From Aerococcus sanguinicola (GTDB taxonomy: Bacteria; Bacillota; Bacilli; Lactobacillales; Aerococcaceae), in NCBI RefSeq assembly GCF_008726925.1, contig NZ_VYWO01000002.1:62001-126000 (forward strand): a stretch of DNA of 64,000 bases, given 5' to 3'. The notes below the pieces were generated by a model. The model ran no database searches. It was not told the DNA's origin and saw only the letters and a list, made by a program, of their open reading frames with translations. Of the stretch, positions 49,014-56,894 are shown one piece after another. The translations under genes and the position numbers were made by a program. The first letter of the stretch is position 1; each line of letters begins with the position of its first letter.

Positions 49014-49133
49014 TTAACAATTCTTAAAAGCACTTAAGAAACAAGAAAGAAGGCTAGATTGATTATTTTGGTCATGAGACTTTCCTCCTCGAACATTTTT
49101 TAAATCCTCTGATTGTAAAATTTTGTAAATCAT
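49014..49133 (-). CDS. Double-glycine pheromone precursor 2
   Basis: 39 residues, the same length as precursor 1. Leader MIYKILQSEDLKNVRGG, 22-residue mature peptide starting KSHDQN and ending LLSCFLSAFKNC. Both Cys are at the same places as in peptide 1 (14 and 22) and the last ten residues are related, while the first half differs. This fits two signals with separate specificity. ATGGAGGATTC precedes the ATG. Kinase 2 begins 17 bp after its stop. Confidence 0.8.
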   Translation of the reverse strand: MIYKILQSEDLKNVRGGKSHDQNNQSSLLSCFLSAFKNC

Positions 49134-49164
49134 AGTGAATCCTCCATTTACTTAAATCTAATTT

Positions 49165-49193
49165 ATAATAATCAAAAAATAAAGTTTAGTCAA
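49165..49193 (-). promoter_or_regulatory. Promoter of quorum-sensing operon 2
   Basis: Minus-strand TTGACT (49193-49188) and TATTAT (49170-49165), 17 bp apart, identical to operon 1. Confidence 0.7.
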
Positions 49194-49242
49194 GTAGATT
49201 TCTTAGTGAAACTGATATAAAACATAGAATGAGAGTATAAAA

Positions 49243-49310
49243 ACCAGATATGATGAAAAAACGACCAGATATGATGAGGCCCAAAAAATAAAGCGGATTC
49301 ATGCTAAGAT
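49243..49310 (+). promoter_or_regulatory. Perfect direct-repeat operator (LytTR type) and promoter of transporter 2
   Basis: ACCAGATATGATGA occurs at 49243-49256 and again at 49264-49277: a 14-bp perfect repeat with period 21 bp. TGCTAAGAT (49302-49310) is an extended -10-like element 27 bp on. The geometry is the same as in locus 1. Confidence 0.8.
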
Positions 49311-49339
49311 TGAAATGAAGTTAGCTTGGAGGTGATGCA

Positions 49340-51409
49340 TTGAAGAAATTTAAATGGATTAAGCAGCATGAACAAAAAGACTGTGGTATTGCTTGCTTAG
49401 CAATGATTCTCCACCATTATGGCAGCCAGCTTCCTTTCTATCGCTTAAGAGAAATGTCAAATAGCCAAAGAGATGGAACTTCGGCTTATGGGTTAAAAAC
49501 TTGTTTAGAGTCTTTGGGCTTCGATTGCCTAGCAATTGAGGCAACCGATGAGGTATGGACAGATTCAGAAATGACTTATCCAGCGATTGCTCATGTGGTT
49601 ACAGAGAGCCAGACCCTACACTATGTTGTTGTCTATGGCTTCGACTCTTCTGAATTGCTTATTGCTGATCCAGCCCATGGCACATATAAAGAAAGCATAG
49701 ATAGCTTTGCTGAGAAGTGGACAAACGTCTTATTAGTGCCCAAACCAAGAGCGGATTATCAGGAGGTTAAGGAAGAAGGTTCCAGTCTTCGAAAATTTAT
49801 TCCTTTGCTATGGAAATCTAAACGATCAATTATATCGATAACCCTGTATTCTGCTGGAATTATCCTGTTTAGCGTACTAACCTCTCTTTATTTCCAAGTT
49901 TTAATTGATGATTTGATTCCTCGTCATAATTACCGTCTTTTAGCTTTAGTGACGCTAGCTTTAGCTGTGATATTTTTAGCGCGGGCAGCTTTTTCATGGT
50001 TGAGACAGAAATTACTGATTCGCTTTGGTCAGAATTTAAGCAAGGGCTTACTGTTAGACTATTTAGATCATGTAATGAAACTCCCACTTAAATTCTTTGA
50101 AACGCGTCAGGTAGGGGATATTATGTCTCGCTTCTTGGATGCTAATCGGATTATTGATGCTTTAGCAAGTATAAGTTTGACCTTAATTTTAGATATTTTA
50201 ACTGTAGTCAGCCTCAGTGTGGTTCTCTTTATCTACCACCCCTTATTGTTTAGCATTAATTTAATGATTCTTCCCTTCTATGCATGGGTTGTCTATAAGT
50301 ATTATCGACGCTTTGATCAAGCAAAAGAAGAGGAAATGGCCTCTGCCTCCCATTTGAATTCAGAAATTATTCAAAATCTCTCAGGAATTGAAACGATTAA
50401 AGCATTAGCCAGTGAAGAGAGCTCTCTCAAAGAACTTAAGATCCGATTTAATGATTACATGAAGAAATCCAAGAAGGCTCAAAGTTTAGAGAATAATCAA
50501 AGTGCTTTAAAGAATATTATAGATGTCTGTAACCAGGTAGGAACGCTAGGAATCGGTGCTTATTTCGTCCTGCAAGGTCGGCTCAGTCTAGGTCAGTTTA
50601 TTAGTTTTCATGCTTTAATTGTTTATTTCACAGAACCTTTAAAAAATATCATCAATCTGCAGCTGAAACTTCAATCAGCACAAGTTGCTAACGAACGTTT
50701 GGATGAAGTCCAATTGCTTGATGAAGAAGACCAAAGTAATGAAGAAATTTCGCTTCAACTCAGAGAAGGAATAATTGTAGATCAGCTTGGCTTCTCTTAT
50801 AGTCCAGAGGAGATGGTATTAGAGGATATTAGCTTTAGTATCCCCTATGGGTAGAAAGTAGCACTACTTGGGAAAAGTGGTTCGGGTAAATCGACGCTGG
50901 TTAAGCTGTTGTTAGCCTTCTATGATCGATCAGAAGGAGAGATTTATTTTGGAGACTATTCTATTGATGATCTCAGTCTAAAACAATTACGTCATCGGAT
51001 AAGTTACGTTCCTCAAAATGCCTTTATATTAACAGGTAGCGTCTATGATAATCTAGTCTTTGGTTTAGACAAAAAAGTTACTAAAGAAGAAATTTATTAT
51101 GTTCTTCGTACTGTTCAATTATGGGAAAGTATAAAGGATGCACCACAAGGTCTTCACACATTTATTGAAGAGAATGGAACTAATCTATCCGGTGGGCAGA
51201 AGCAGCGACTGGCCTTGGCGCGAGCCTTATTACGGCAAAGTGATATCTATATCTTAGATGAAGCAACAAGTGCTCTAAATCCAGAAATGGAAAAAGAAAT
51301 AATTAATGATTTAATGACTAGAGAAGAAACCTTTATCTTCATTGGTCATCATCTGCCAAATATTAATCAATGTGATCAGCGTATTGTATTGTCAAATAAT
51401 ACAGTTTAA
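49340..51409 (+). pseudogene. C39-peptidase ABC transporter 2, interrupted by an in-frame TAG
   Basis: Close paralogue of transporter 1: Cys15 in EQKDCGIACLAM, His in LHYVVVYG, Asp in IADPAHG, six membrane helices, ATPase with GKSGSGKST, LSGGQKQR and YILDEATSALN. At 50852-50854 a TAG replaces the Gln of PYGQKVALLG, about ten codons before Walker A; the frame then runs open to 51409. Termination would remove nearly all of the ATPase, so the product would be inactive unless read through. TTG start after GGAGGTGAT, as in copy 1. A trans-acting complement from another transporter is possible. Confidence 0.85.
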
Positions 51410-51596
51410 GAAGACAAATAGGATGATCGTTTTTTAAATTTATTTTATTTGACTAACTGTGTTGAGTAGAAATTGAAATTATAGGAAATCTATAGTTATT
51501 ATATTTACCAGTACGTTATTGAAGAAGTAACAAAAGGGGGGATGTGTGGAGTGAATTTAGTAGTTGGCTCTGTTTTCGTTAGTTTAGGAGGTTCTT

Positions 51597-51788
51597 ATGA
51601 AACATATTAATATCCTAAGTGAAGAGGAAATAAAGTATGTAAAAGCAGGTTCAAGTGACTATATTTGGACAGGTATCGGAAAGTTAGGAGGGAGATATAT
51701 AAATTGCATGGACAATCCCATAAATGATAGTAATGAAATGATAAACCTAGGATATTGCACAGGAGAAATTGCAAAAGGTAATTATTAG
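51597..51788 (+). CDS. Leader peptide with Ala-Gly site (bacteriocin candidate C)
   Basis: 63 residues. Leader MKHINILSEEEIKYVKAG has the normal spacing but ends in AG rather than GG. The mature part begins SSDYIWTGIGKLGGRY and holds two Cys (YINCMDN and GYCTGE). TTAGGAGG lies five bases before the ATG. No known class II motif is visible. First of four small genes after transporter 2. Confidence 0.65.
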   Translation: MKHINILSEEEIKYVKAGSSDYIWTGIGKLGGRYINCMDNPINDSNEMINLGYCTGEIAKGNY

Positions 51789-51806
51789 ATAGAAAGGGTT
51801 TTAAGA

Positions 51807-51965
51807 ATGAAAAATATAAAAATTATTAATAATACGCAATTGAAAAAAATTCAAGCTGGGGGAGTTGGATCACTGATTTTATCAGGTTTAGCTTACTTGG
51901 GACAACAGGCCTGGGAACATAGTGATCAAATCATTGATGGATATAGACAAACACGAAATAAATGA
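51807..51965 (+). CDS. Double-glycine leader peptide (bacteriocin candidate D)
   Basis: 52 residues. Leader MKNIKIINNTQLKKIQAGG, mature part VGSLILSGLAYLGQQAWEHS and on to GYRQTRNK: Gly-rich and hydrophobic at first, then polar, as in two-peptide class IIb bacteriocins. It follows candidate C by 18 bp. GAAAGGG precedes the ATG. Confidence 0.7.
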   Translation: MKNIKIINNTQLKKIQAGGVGSLILSGLAYLGQQAWEHSDQIIDGYRQTRNK

Positions 51966-51984
51966 TTAATGGAGGATTACTATA

Positions 51985-52197
51985 ATGCCTGAAGATCGAA
52001 AAAAACAACTAAAATTGATCTTTGAATCAGGACTAGTAGCTTTGACTATTCAAATAGTCACTTCTTATCTTTCGGGAAGTGATCCGCTTCTTGTGTGGGA
52101 AGATTATAAAAGCATCTTAACTTTTATAGTACTAGTAGCTTTTATGCTTGAAATTAATCTTCAATTTAGACGCAGAAGATCACGTTCTAATAGCTAA
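51985..52197 (+). CDS. Small two-helix membrane protein (putative immunity), copy 1
   Basis: 70 residues with two hydrophobic segments around SGSDPLLVWED and a very basic C-terminus (RRRRSRSNS). It is a clear paralogue of the protein at 54306 (shared EDRKKQ start and SDPLLxWEDxKS core). AATGGAGG lies before the ATG. Its place among bacteriocin genes suggests immunity, which is inference. Confidence 0.65.
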   Translation: MPEDRKKQLKLIFESGLVALTIQIVTSYLSGSDPLLVWEDYKSILTFIVLVAFMLEINLQFRRRRSRSNS

Positions 52198-52250
52198 AAA
52201 ATCTGTAAATTTATCTCATGTTAATAGTAATAGTATAGGAGGTTACATAA

Positions 52251-52391
52251 ATGAAAAAATTATCTAATGAAGAATTGAAGAAAGTTAATGGTGGCGGAAA
52301 GAAACTTGACTGTGCTGTTTTTAACCTTGCTTTGCTTTCAGGAAAGCTAAGCTTTCAGGACCAAATGTACTGGGCTAAAAAGTGCAAGTAA
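52251..52391 (+). CDS. Double-glycine leader peptide (bacteriocin candidate E)
   Basis: 46 residues. Leader MKKLSNEELKKVNGG is a textbook class II leader. The 31-residue mature part starts GKKLDCAVFNLALLSGK and ends MYWAKKCK, with two Cys 24 residues apart and a net positive charge. TAGGAGG precedes the ATG. A strong terminator follows. Confidence 0.75.
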   Translation: MKKLSNEELKKVNGGGKKLDCAVFNLALLSGKLSFQDQMYWAKKCK

Positions 52392-52447
52392 TTTGTGCTA
52401 TACAATAAATCCAATATAAAAAATTAAAATAGGTTAAAGAAAGTTTT

Positions 52448-52485
52448 GTTGGCAAAATTTAAATCATTTTGCCAACAATTTTTAT
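52448..52485 (+). terminator. Terminator of bacteriocin locus 2
   Basis: GTTGGCAAAA pairs perfectly with TTTTGCCAAC, then AATTTTTAT. Confidence 0.88.
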
Positions 52486-52551
52486 GACTCGCAAACTATA
52501 TTTTATTTCTTCAGTCGAATTACTGCTGTATAAATAAAAAAGGGATGCAAA

Positions 52552-53913
52552 ATGAAAGTCTTAAAAGATATTTTCAATGTTTCATTGTCAACAGTTGTAG
52601 GATTAGGCACCAGTTTTTTGATTAACATTATGCTGCCAATTATTTTGTCTCTACAAGAGTACGGATTATATCAAGAATATGTCACGTATTTGAGCTTCAC
52701 TTATTTGTTGAATTTAGGCTATAATGATGGGATTTATATAAAATATGGTGGAGAAAATATTGCTGAATTAAATAGTAATGAAATAGAAGAAGAACATAGC
52801 TTTGTTATTATAATGCAAATCGCTGTATTCCTATTTTCATCTCTTGTTGCAATTTATAAAAAGGATATATTATTACTTTTCTTTTGTATGACTAGTTTTT
52901 TTGATGCTATCAATAATTACCATGCAAATTTTTTAAAAGCGACAGGACAGTTTAATATATATTCAACGGGATATATCTTGAAAAGTGTTTTATATATCAT
53001 ATTATTGTCTTTATCAATTTTCTTGTTTAGATTTGAAAAATATTATATTTATATTTTGTTAAATATGTGTTCTTTCTTTTTTTTAACTTTATTCTTTGAA
53101 TTCTACTATTACAGGAAGAGATCAATTGCAATAAGGATAAATTTAAAGTCTCAAATATCGCTATTAAAAATAGGTAGTATCATTTTAGTGTCAAATGCAT
53201 CATTAACCTTTGTTGGGAATGCAGGTCGTTTGATTGCGAGTCATATCTATTCGAGCGAGACTTTTGCCCAATATGGATTTCAAAATTCTTTGTTAAATTT
53301 AATTTTATTATTAACGAATGCGGTTGGCATAGTGTTTTATAATACCATAGCAAAAAAAGACGACTTATATTTATTGAATATGATAAAAAAAATTAGTTTA
53401 TTACTAGGGATACTATCCGGCATTAGCTTTTTTATCATGGAAATAATGGTACGCTTTTTAATGCCTAAATATATTTCCGCTTTAAATTTATTATCAATTA
53501 CTTTTATAGCTATCCCATATATTATGATCTCAAAGATGTTAATTGCTAATTTATATAAAACAAAAACTAGTGAAAAGATTTATCTTCGAGACAGCCTTTT
53601 GTATGCGATTATAGCTTTTCTATTTATCGTAACCTCTCATTTTATTTGGCCTAGCTTACAAACAATAGCTTGTGCAACAACTATTTGCTACATGGCTTGG
53701 TTTTTATATACGACTACTATTAAATTTACATATTTAAGAACTTCACTTTCAGATTTGTTGATACTATGTTCACATGCTATTGTTTTCTTTCTATCTAGCA
53801 AATTTTCTCCCTTAGAAGGATTATTAATATATTTAATCTTTATTTCAATGATTTTTATAATAAAGAAAGAGGAACTAAAGAAACTGTTAAAATTTTTATT
53901 TGATAAGAAGTAG
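52552..53913 (+). CDS. Flippase-like polytopic membrane protein (Wzx/MVF type)
   Basis: 453 residues, about 12-14 membrane helices. The N-terminal IFNVSLSTVVGLGTSFLINIMLPIIL and EYGLYQEYVTYLSFTYLLNLGYNDGI fit polysaccharide flippases of the MOP superfamily. No glycosyltransferase or other polysaccharide gene is adjacent. The DNA is the most AT-rich in the window, well below the genes after 53950, which suggests recent transfer. It could be cargo of the bacteriocin island. Confidence 0.65.
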   Translation: MKVLKDIFNVSLSTVVGLGTSFLINIMLPIILSLQEYGLYQEYVTYLSFTYLLNLGYNDGIYIKYGGENIAELNSNEIEEEHSFVIIMQIAVFLFSSLVAIYKKDILLLFFCMTSFFDAINNYHANFLKATGQFNIYSTGYILKSVLYIILLSLSIFLFRFEKYYIYILLNMCSFFFLTLFFEFYYYRKRSIAIRINLKSQISLLKIGSIILVSNASLTFVGNAGRLIASHIYSSETFAQYGFQNSLLNLILLLTNAVGIVFYNTIAKKDDLYLLNMIKKISLLLGILSGISFFIMEIMVRFLMPKYISALNLLSITFIAIPYIMISKMLIANLYKTKTSEKIYLRDSLLYAIIAFLFIVTSHFIWPSLQTIACATTICYMAWFLYTTTIKFTYLRTSLSDLLILCSHAIVFFLSSKFSPLEGLLIYLIFISMIFIIKKEELKKLLKFLFDKK

Positions 53914-53974
53914 TCCACATAAATGAAATATATATAAGAGATTGGTATTTTAATGTAGAAAGAGGCGATCAATT

Positions 53975-54259
53975 ATGGATTTAAAACAATCATTCACTGA
54001 AAGTTTAGAACACCTAGTCGAAAGTTTGGAAGCTAACCATCCTGAGGCACGGACAACACGCTTTGTTCGGGAAAGTTTAGCTGAAGTTAAAGAAGCAGAA
54101 GGTGTGGCCTTAACCGGTCAAATCCAACAATTCTTAGAGAAGGCGCCGATTGTCAAGAGCTCAGAAAAGCTGGACTTTTCCGTAGAGGAGAAGGAACTTT
54201 GGCGCAAGGTCCTAGACCACAAGCAATTAGGCAACAACTTATGGGGGCTCTCATTATAA
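53975..54259 (+). CDS. Small helical protein, possible bacteriocin immunity protein
   Basis: 94 residues, charged, helical, no membrane segment. It loosely resembles soluble four-helix immunity proteins, but I cannot match a family with confidence. AAAGAGGCG precedes the ATG. GC content returns to the local average here. A paralogue of the two-helix membrane protein follows. Confidence 0.5.
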   Translation: MDLKQSFTESLEHLVESLEANHPEARTTRFVRESLAEVKEAEGVALTGQIQQFLEKAPIVKSSEKLDFSVEEKELWRKVLDHKQLGNNLWGLSL

Positions 54260-54305
54260 GCGATTGACCTCAAGACGAGTGATCGCTAAGGAGCTGGTGG
54301 CTAAG

Positions 54306-54509
54306 ATGCTTGAAGATCGTAAGAAGCAAGTAAGAATTATCATAGATGCAGGGCTAGCCGCTCTAACGGTTCAGCTTGTATTGTCCTATCTTTCCAAGAG
54401 CGACCCCCTACTTGACTGGGAAGATCTCAAGTCCGTCTTGGATTTCATCTTGCTTGTGGCCCTGACTTTGGAGATTAGCCTTCGTTACAGACGTTGGCGT
54501 GCCAGTTAG
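54306..54509 (+). CDS. Small two-helix membrane protein (putative immunity), copy 2
   Basis: 67 residues, MLEDRKKQVRIIIDAGLAAL start, then SKSDPLLDWEDLKSVLDFI and a basic end (YRRWRAS). It is a paralogue of 51985-52197. I chose the ATG at 54306 by that alignment; a TTG at 54264 is in frame. Its codons are GC-richer than those of copy 1, which again suggests one resident and one incoming version. Confidence 0.6.
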   Translation: MLEDRKKQVRIIIDAGLAALTVQLVLSYLSKSDPLLDWEDLKSVLDFILLVALTLEISLRYRRWRAS

Positions 54510-54533
54510 AAGATAATATTTAGGAGTGATGCC

Positions 54534-54695
54534 ATGGAAGAGAGAAAAATGACCCCCTTAGCTAAATTTATGGTGGTTTTAGCGGTCTTGGCCTTCATCT
54601 GTGTGGCAGTCGACCTCTATCAGAATTTTGAAGACTATTCAGCGGCTTATAAGGCGGGTTATGCCGCTTATGACCTGCCTAATCCTTTTGACTAA
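54534..54695 (+). CDS. Small membrane peptide with NFxDYxAAYxAGY motif, copy 1
   Basis: 53 residues: a short charged start (MEERKMTPLAK), one membrane helix, then DLYQNFEDYSAAYKAGYAAY and a PNPFD end. TAGGAGTG precedes the ATG. It is a paralogue of the next gene. No GG leader. Unknown family. Confidence 0.6.
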   Translation: MEERKMTPLAKFMVVLAVLAFICVAVDLYQNFEDYSAAYKAGYAAYDLPNPFD

Positions 54696-54718
54696 AGGAT
54701 AAGGGAAGGAGGGATTCG

Positions 54719-54883
54719 ATGAAAGCCGAAGAAAGAAAGTCACTTCTCATAAAACTATTGCTTGTCTATGTTGCTATAAAGCTCTTGTCCTTTGGTGTAG
54801 ATGTCTACAATAATTTTGACGACTACCAAGCTGCTTATCAGGCGGGTTATGACGCCTATGAACAATACAGTCCTTTTGAATAA
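54719..54883 (+). CDS. Small membrane peptide with NFxDYxAAYxAGY motif, copy 2
   Basis: 54 residues: MKAEERKSLL, one membrane helix, then DVYNNFDDYQAAYQAGYDAY and SPFE. AAGGAGGG precedes the ATG. The pair keeps the Tyr/Ala pattern while the membrane helices differ, which argues that the extracytoplasmic or membrane-surface tail is the functional part. Confidence 0.6.
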   Translation: MKAEERKSLLIKLLLVYVAIKLLSFGVDVYNNFDDYQAAYQAGYDAYEQYSPFE

Positions 54884-54902
54884 GTGTCTTTAGACAGTAG
54901 AA

Positions 54903-54943
54903 ACAAGAAGTTCCTCTAGCCGGGAGCTTCTTGTGGTTTTTAT
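54903..54943 (+). terminator. Terminator at the end of the bacteriocin region
   Basis: ACAAGAAGTTCCTC pairs with GGGAGCTTCTTGT, then GGTTTTTATTTTT. Confidence 0.85.
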
Positions 54944-55047
54944 TTTTCCTTTTAAACTTGTATGGTCTGGCTTGAATTCTTAGTAGGGGTTCCGCTATGA
55001 TAGATTTAGTTAATTCGATATATAATAGGAAGAAAGAAGGCGTTTTG

Positions 55048-55962
55048 ATGGCAATCTTTGATGATCAGGCGAAGGACTATGATCGCTGGTACGAGAGTCC
55101 GATGGGGGAATTTGTCGATAAGGTCGAGACGGATCTGGCTTTTTCTTTATTGACGGTTCGTCCAGGCATGCGGGTCTTGGACGCGGGCTGTGGGACGGGC
55201 AATTATAGTATCAAGTTGGCCAAGCACGGGGCTGAGGTGGTTGGCATTGATGTTTCCCAGGCCATGTTGGACCAGGCAGAAGCCAATGTCCAAGCTGAGA
55301 ATTTGGAGGTTGATTTCCAGCGGATGGATATGGCGGACTTGGCCTTTGAGGATCATTCATTCGATGCGGTGCTCTCCATGACGGCTATTGAATTCGTGGA
55401 AGACCTGGATGCCCTCTACCAGGAATTCCGCCGGGTGGTCAAACCAGGTGGTCAGATCTTACTCGGCTCGATTACCAAGTCTGGTGCCTGGGGCCAGGCC
55501 TATGCGATGAAGGGCGGGGCCATCTACAGTCGGGCGCATTTCCGTGACCTAGCTGAATTAACTAGCTTGGATGCCAGCAACCTTGTCGATACCGCAGAAG
55601 GGCTCTTTGTCCCACCAACAACGGAAGAAGCGAGTCTTAGCCGAGACTTAGAGATGGAGCTAGGGCAAGAGGACTATCCCGCTAGCTTCGCCTGCGCCCT
55701 CTTCGAGAAGGCTGACCGGGTCCAAGCCAAGATGACCCTCCAAGCGGCAGGAGACCAGGACCTGACCCAGCAGCGGGCCTACTTCCTGGACCGGATTAAG
55801 GCGTCTGGGATTCCCTATGACTTGTCAGAAGCTCAGGATTGTGTGACCCTGCGCGGGAATGCGGAGGAAGTCTTCCGCCTCCTCGAGGGCATCCACCAAC
55901 AGGCTGTCCTCCATGGCGACCTTTATGCGATCCAGATTGACCTGAAGAATGACGTGGACTAG
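55048..55962 (+). CDS. Class I methyltransferase fused to a thiamine-binding-like (MTH1187/YkoF) domain
   Basis: 304 residues. Residues ~1-215 form a SAM-dependent methyltransferase: motif I RVLDAGCGTGNYS near residue 45, acidic VVGIDVSQAML, motif post-II FDAVLSMTAIEF. The last ~95 residues (AKMTLQAAG to YAIQIDLKN, with IKASGIPYDLSEAQDCVTLRG) resemble the ferredoxin-like MTH1187/YkoF thiamine-binding fold. The fusion is unusual; the substrate is unknown. AAAGAAGG selects the ATG at 55048. A DUF3800 gene follows 10 bp later. Confidence 0.7.
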   Translation: MAIFDDQAKDYDRWYESPMGEFVDKVETDLAFSLLTVRPGMRVLDAGCGTGNYSIKLAKHGAEVVGIDVSQAMLDQAEANVQAENLEVDFQRMDMADLAFEDHSFDAVLSMTAIEFVEDLDALYQEFRRVVKPGGQILLGSITKSGAWGQAYAMKGGAIYSRAHFRDLAELTSLDASNLVDTAEGLFVPPTTEEASLSRDLEMELGQEDYPASFACALFEKADRVQAKMTLQAAGDQDLTQQRAYFLDRIKASGIPYDLSEAQDCVTLRGNAEEVFRLLEGIHQQAVLHGDLYAIQIDLKNDVD

Positions 55963-55972
55963 GAGGCAGGAG

Positions 55973-56662
55973 ATGCAATTATTTGTCGACGAATCCGGTT
56001 CGATTAACCGCAAGAAGAACCCCGACGGCCGCTACTTCGTGATGGCCTTCGTACAGACGGACCGGCCTGACCACGTGGCAGAGATCTTCCGCCGCAACAA
56101 GCAGTCCTACCTGGATAAGTCCCAGTCCAAGAAGACAGCGGATGAAGAGATTAAGGGGTCTAATATGCCAGATGGGATGAAGGCTCAGATTTTCAAGGCC
56201 TTGCGTGAGGAGACGGATGCGGTATTTCACTACTTGGTGATCGATAACTTCCAGGTCTACCCCAATCTCCTACGCAAGCCGTCTTTGACCTTCAATTATT
56301 TTGTCGGGCTGGCGATCAAGGAGATTGCGGGCCACCGCCAAAACGAGAAGGAAAACTTGCAGATGATGATCGATAACCGCAACCAGGCCCTGCGTTCCTT
56401 GAATTCACTGGAGGAATACCTGCAGATCATTATGACCATCGAGAAGCGCTGGCTCCACGATGTCCATGTGGAGTACAAGGATTCCCAGGATGAGAACATG
56501 ATTCAAGTGGCCGATATCTTCGCCAATACCGTCTTCCGGGTCTGTCGTAGCGAGGCCCATGGCAAGTCCAATCCTGATAACGAGGACCTCCTCGCCCTCT
56601 GCCGGATCGGCAAGAAGCGCTTCTTCCCCCAAGGCAAGAGTGAATTGAGTTTATTTAAATAA
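55973..56662 (+). CDS. DUF3800 domain protein
   Basis: 229 residues. LFVDESGSIN at residues 3-12 is the DUF3800 start, an RNase H-like fold with an Asp-Glu pair. QMMIDNRNQALRSL in the middle and the late VEYKDSQDENMIQVADIFANTVFR carry the further acidic residues of the family. Such proteins occur in phages and defence or mobile contexts; the function is not established. AGGAGGCAGGAG precedes the ATG. A hairpin repeat begins 2 bp after the stop. Confidence 0.8.
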   Translation: MQLFVDESGSINRKKNPDGRYFVMAFVQTDRPDHVAEIFRRNKQSYLDKSQSKKTADEEIKGSNMPDGMKAQIFKALREETDAVFHYLVIDNFQVYPNLLRKPSLTFNYFVGLAIKEIAGHRQNEKENLQMMIDNRNQALRSLNSLEEYLQIIMTIEKRWLHDVHVEYKDSQDENMIQVADIFANTVFRVCRSEAHGKSNPDNEDLLALCRIGKKRFFPQGKSELSLFK

Positions 56663-56664
56663 CA

Positions 56665-56794
56665 GGGTGTGAGAGAGCGCGGGTAGAAGTGGACCTCTGG
56701 AGCAAAAAACCGAAGAAGTCTGAAAGACTTCGTAGGGATTTTGTGAAGAGGAGCCACTTCTGCGCGACCGAACCCGACTAGACCAGGGTGTGAG
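56665..56794 (+). repeat. Hairpin repeat, subfamily I, directly after the DUF3800 stop
   Basis: GGGTGTGAG at both ends. Arms AGAAGTGG/CCACTTCT and GCGC/GCGC pair, ACCTCTGGAG is opposite GAAGAGGAG, and GAAGTCTGAAAGACTTC forms the tip. Tail CGAACCCGACTA. Confidence 0.87.
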
Positions 56795-56843
56795 CAGTTG
56801 CGTTCAGGCTTGACTGACTGGTAGAAAACTTGAAAAAATAAAC

Positions 56844-56894
56844 AAAAATCTCCCAAAACCAGTAGAATGCGCTGGCTTTTGGGAGATTTTGCTT
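56844..56894. terminator. Bidirectional terminator before the TSUP gene
   Basis: AAAATCTCCCAAAA and TTTTGGGAGATTTT pair with CAG/CTG inside. It abuts the stop of the minus-strand TSUP gene. Confidence 0.88.

Noticed and set aside
51414..51427. ACAAATAGGATGAT as a third LytTR half site
   Set aside because: It has no partner 21 bp away on either side.
55973..56662. Prophage remnant suggested by the DUF3800 gene
   Set aside because: No integrase, structural or lysis gene nearby; DUF3800 alone is not enough.
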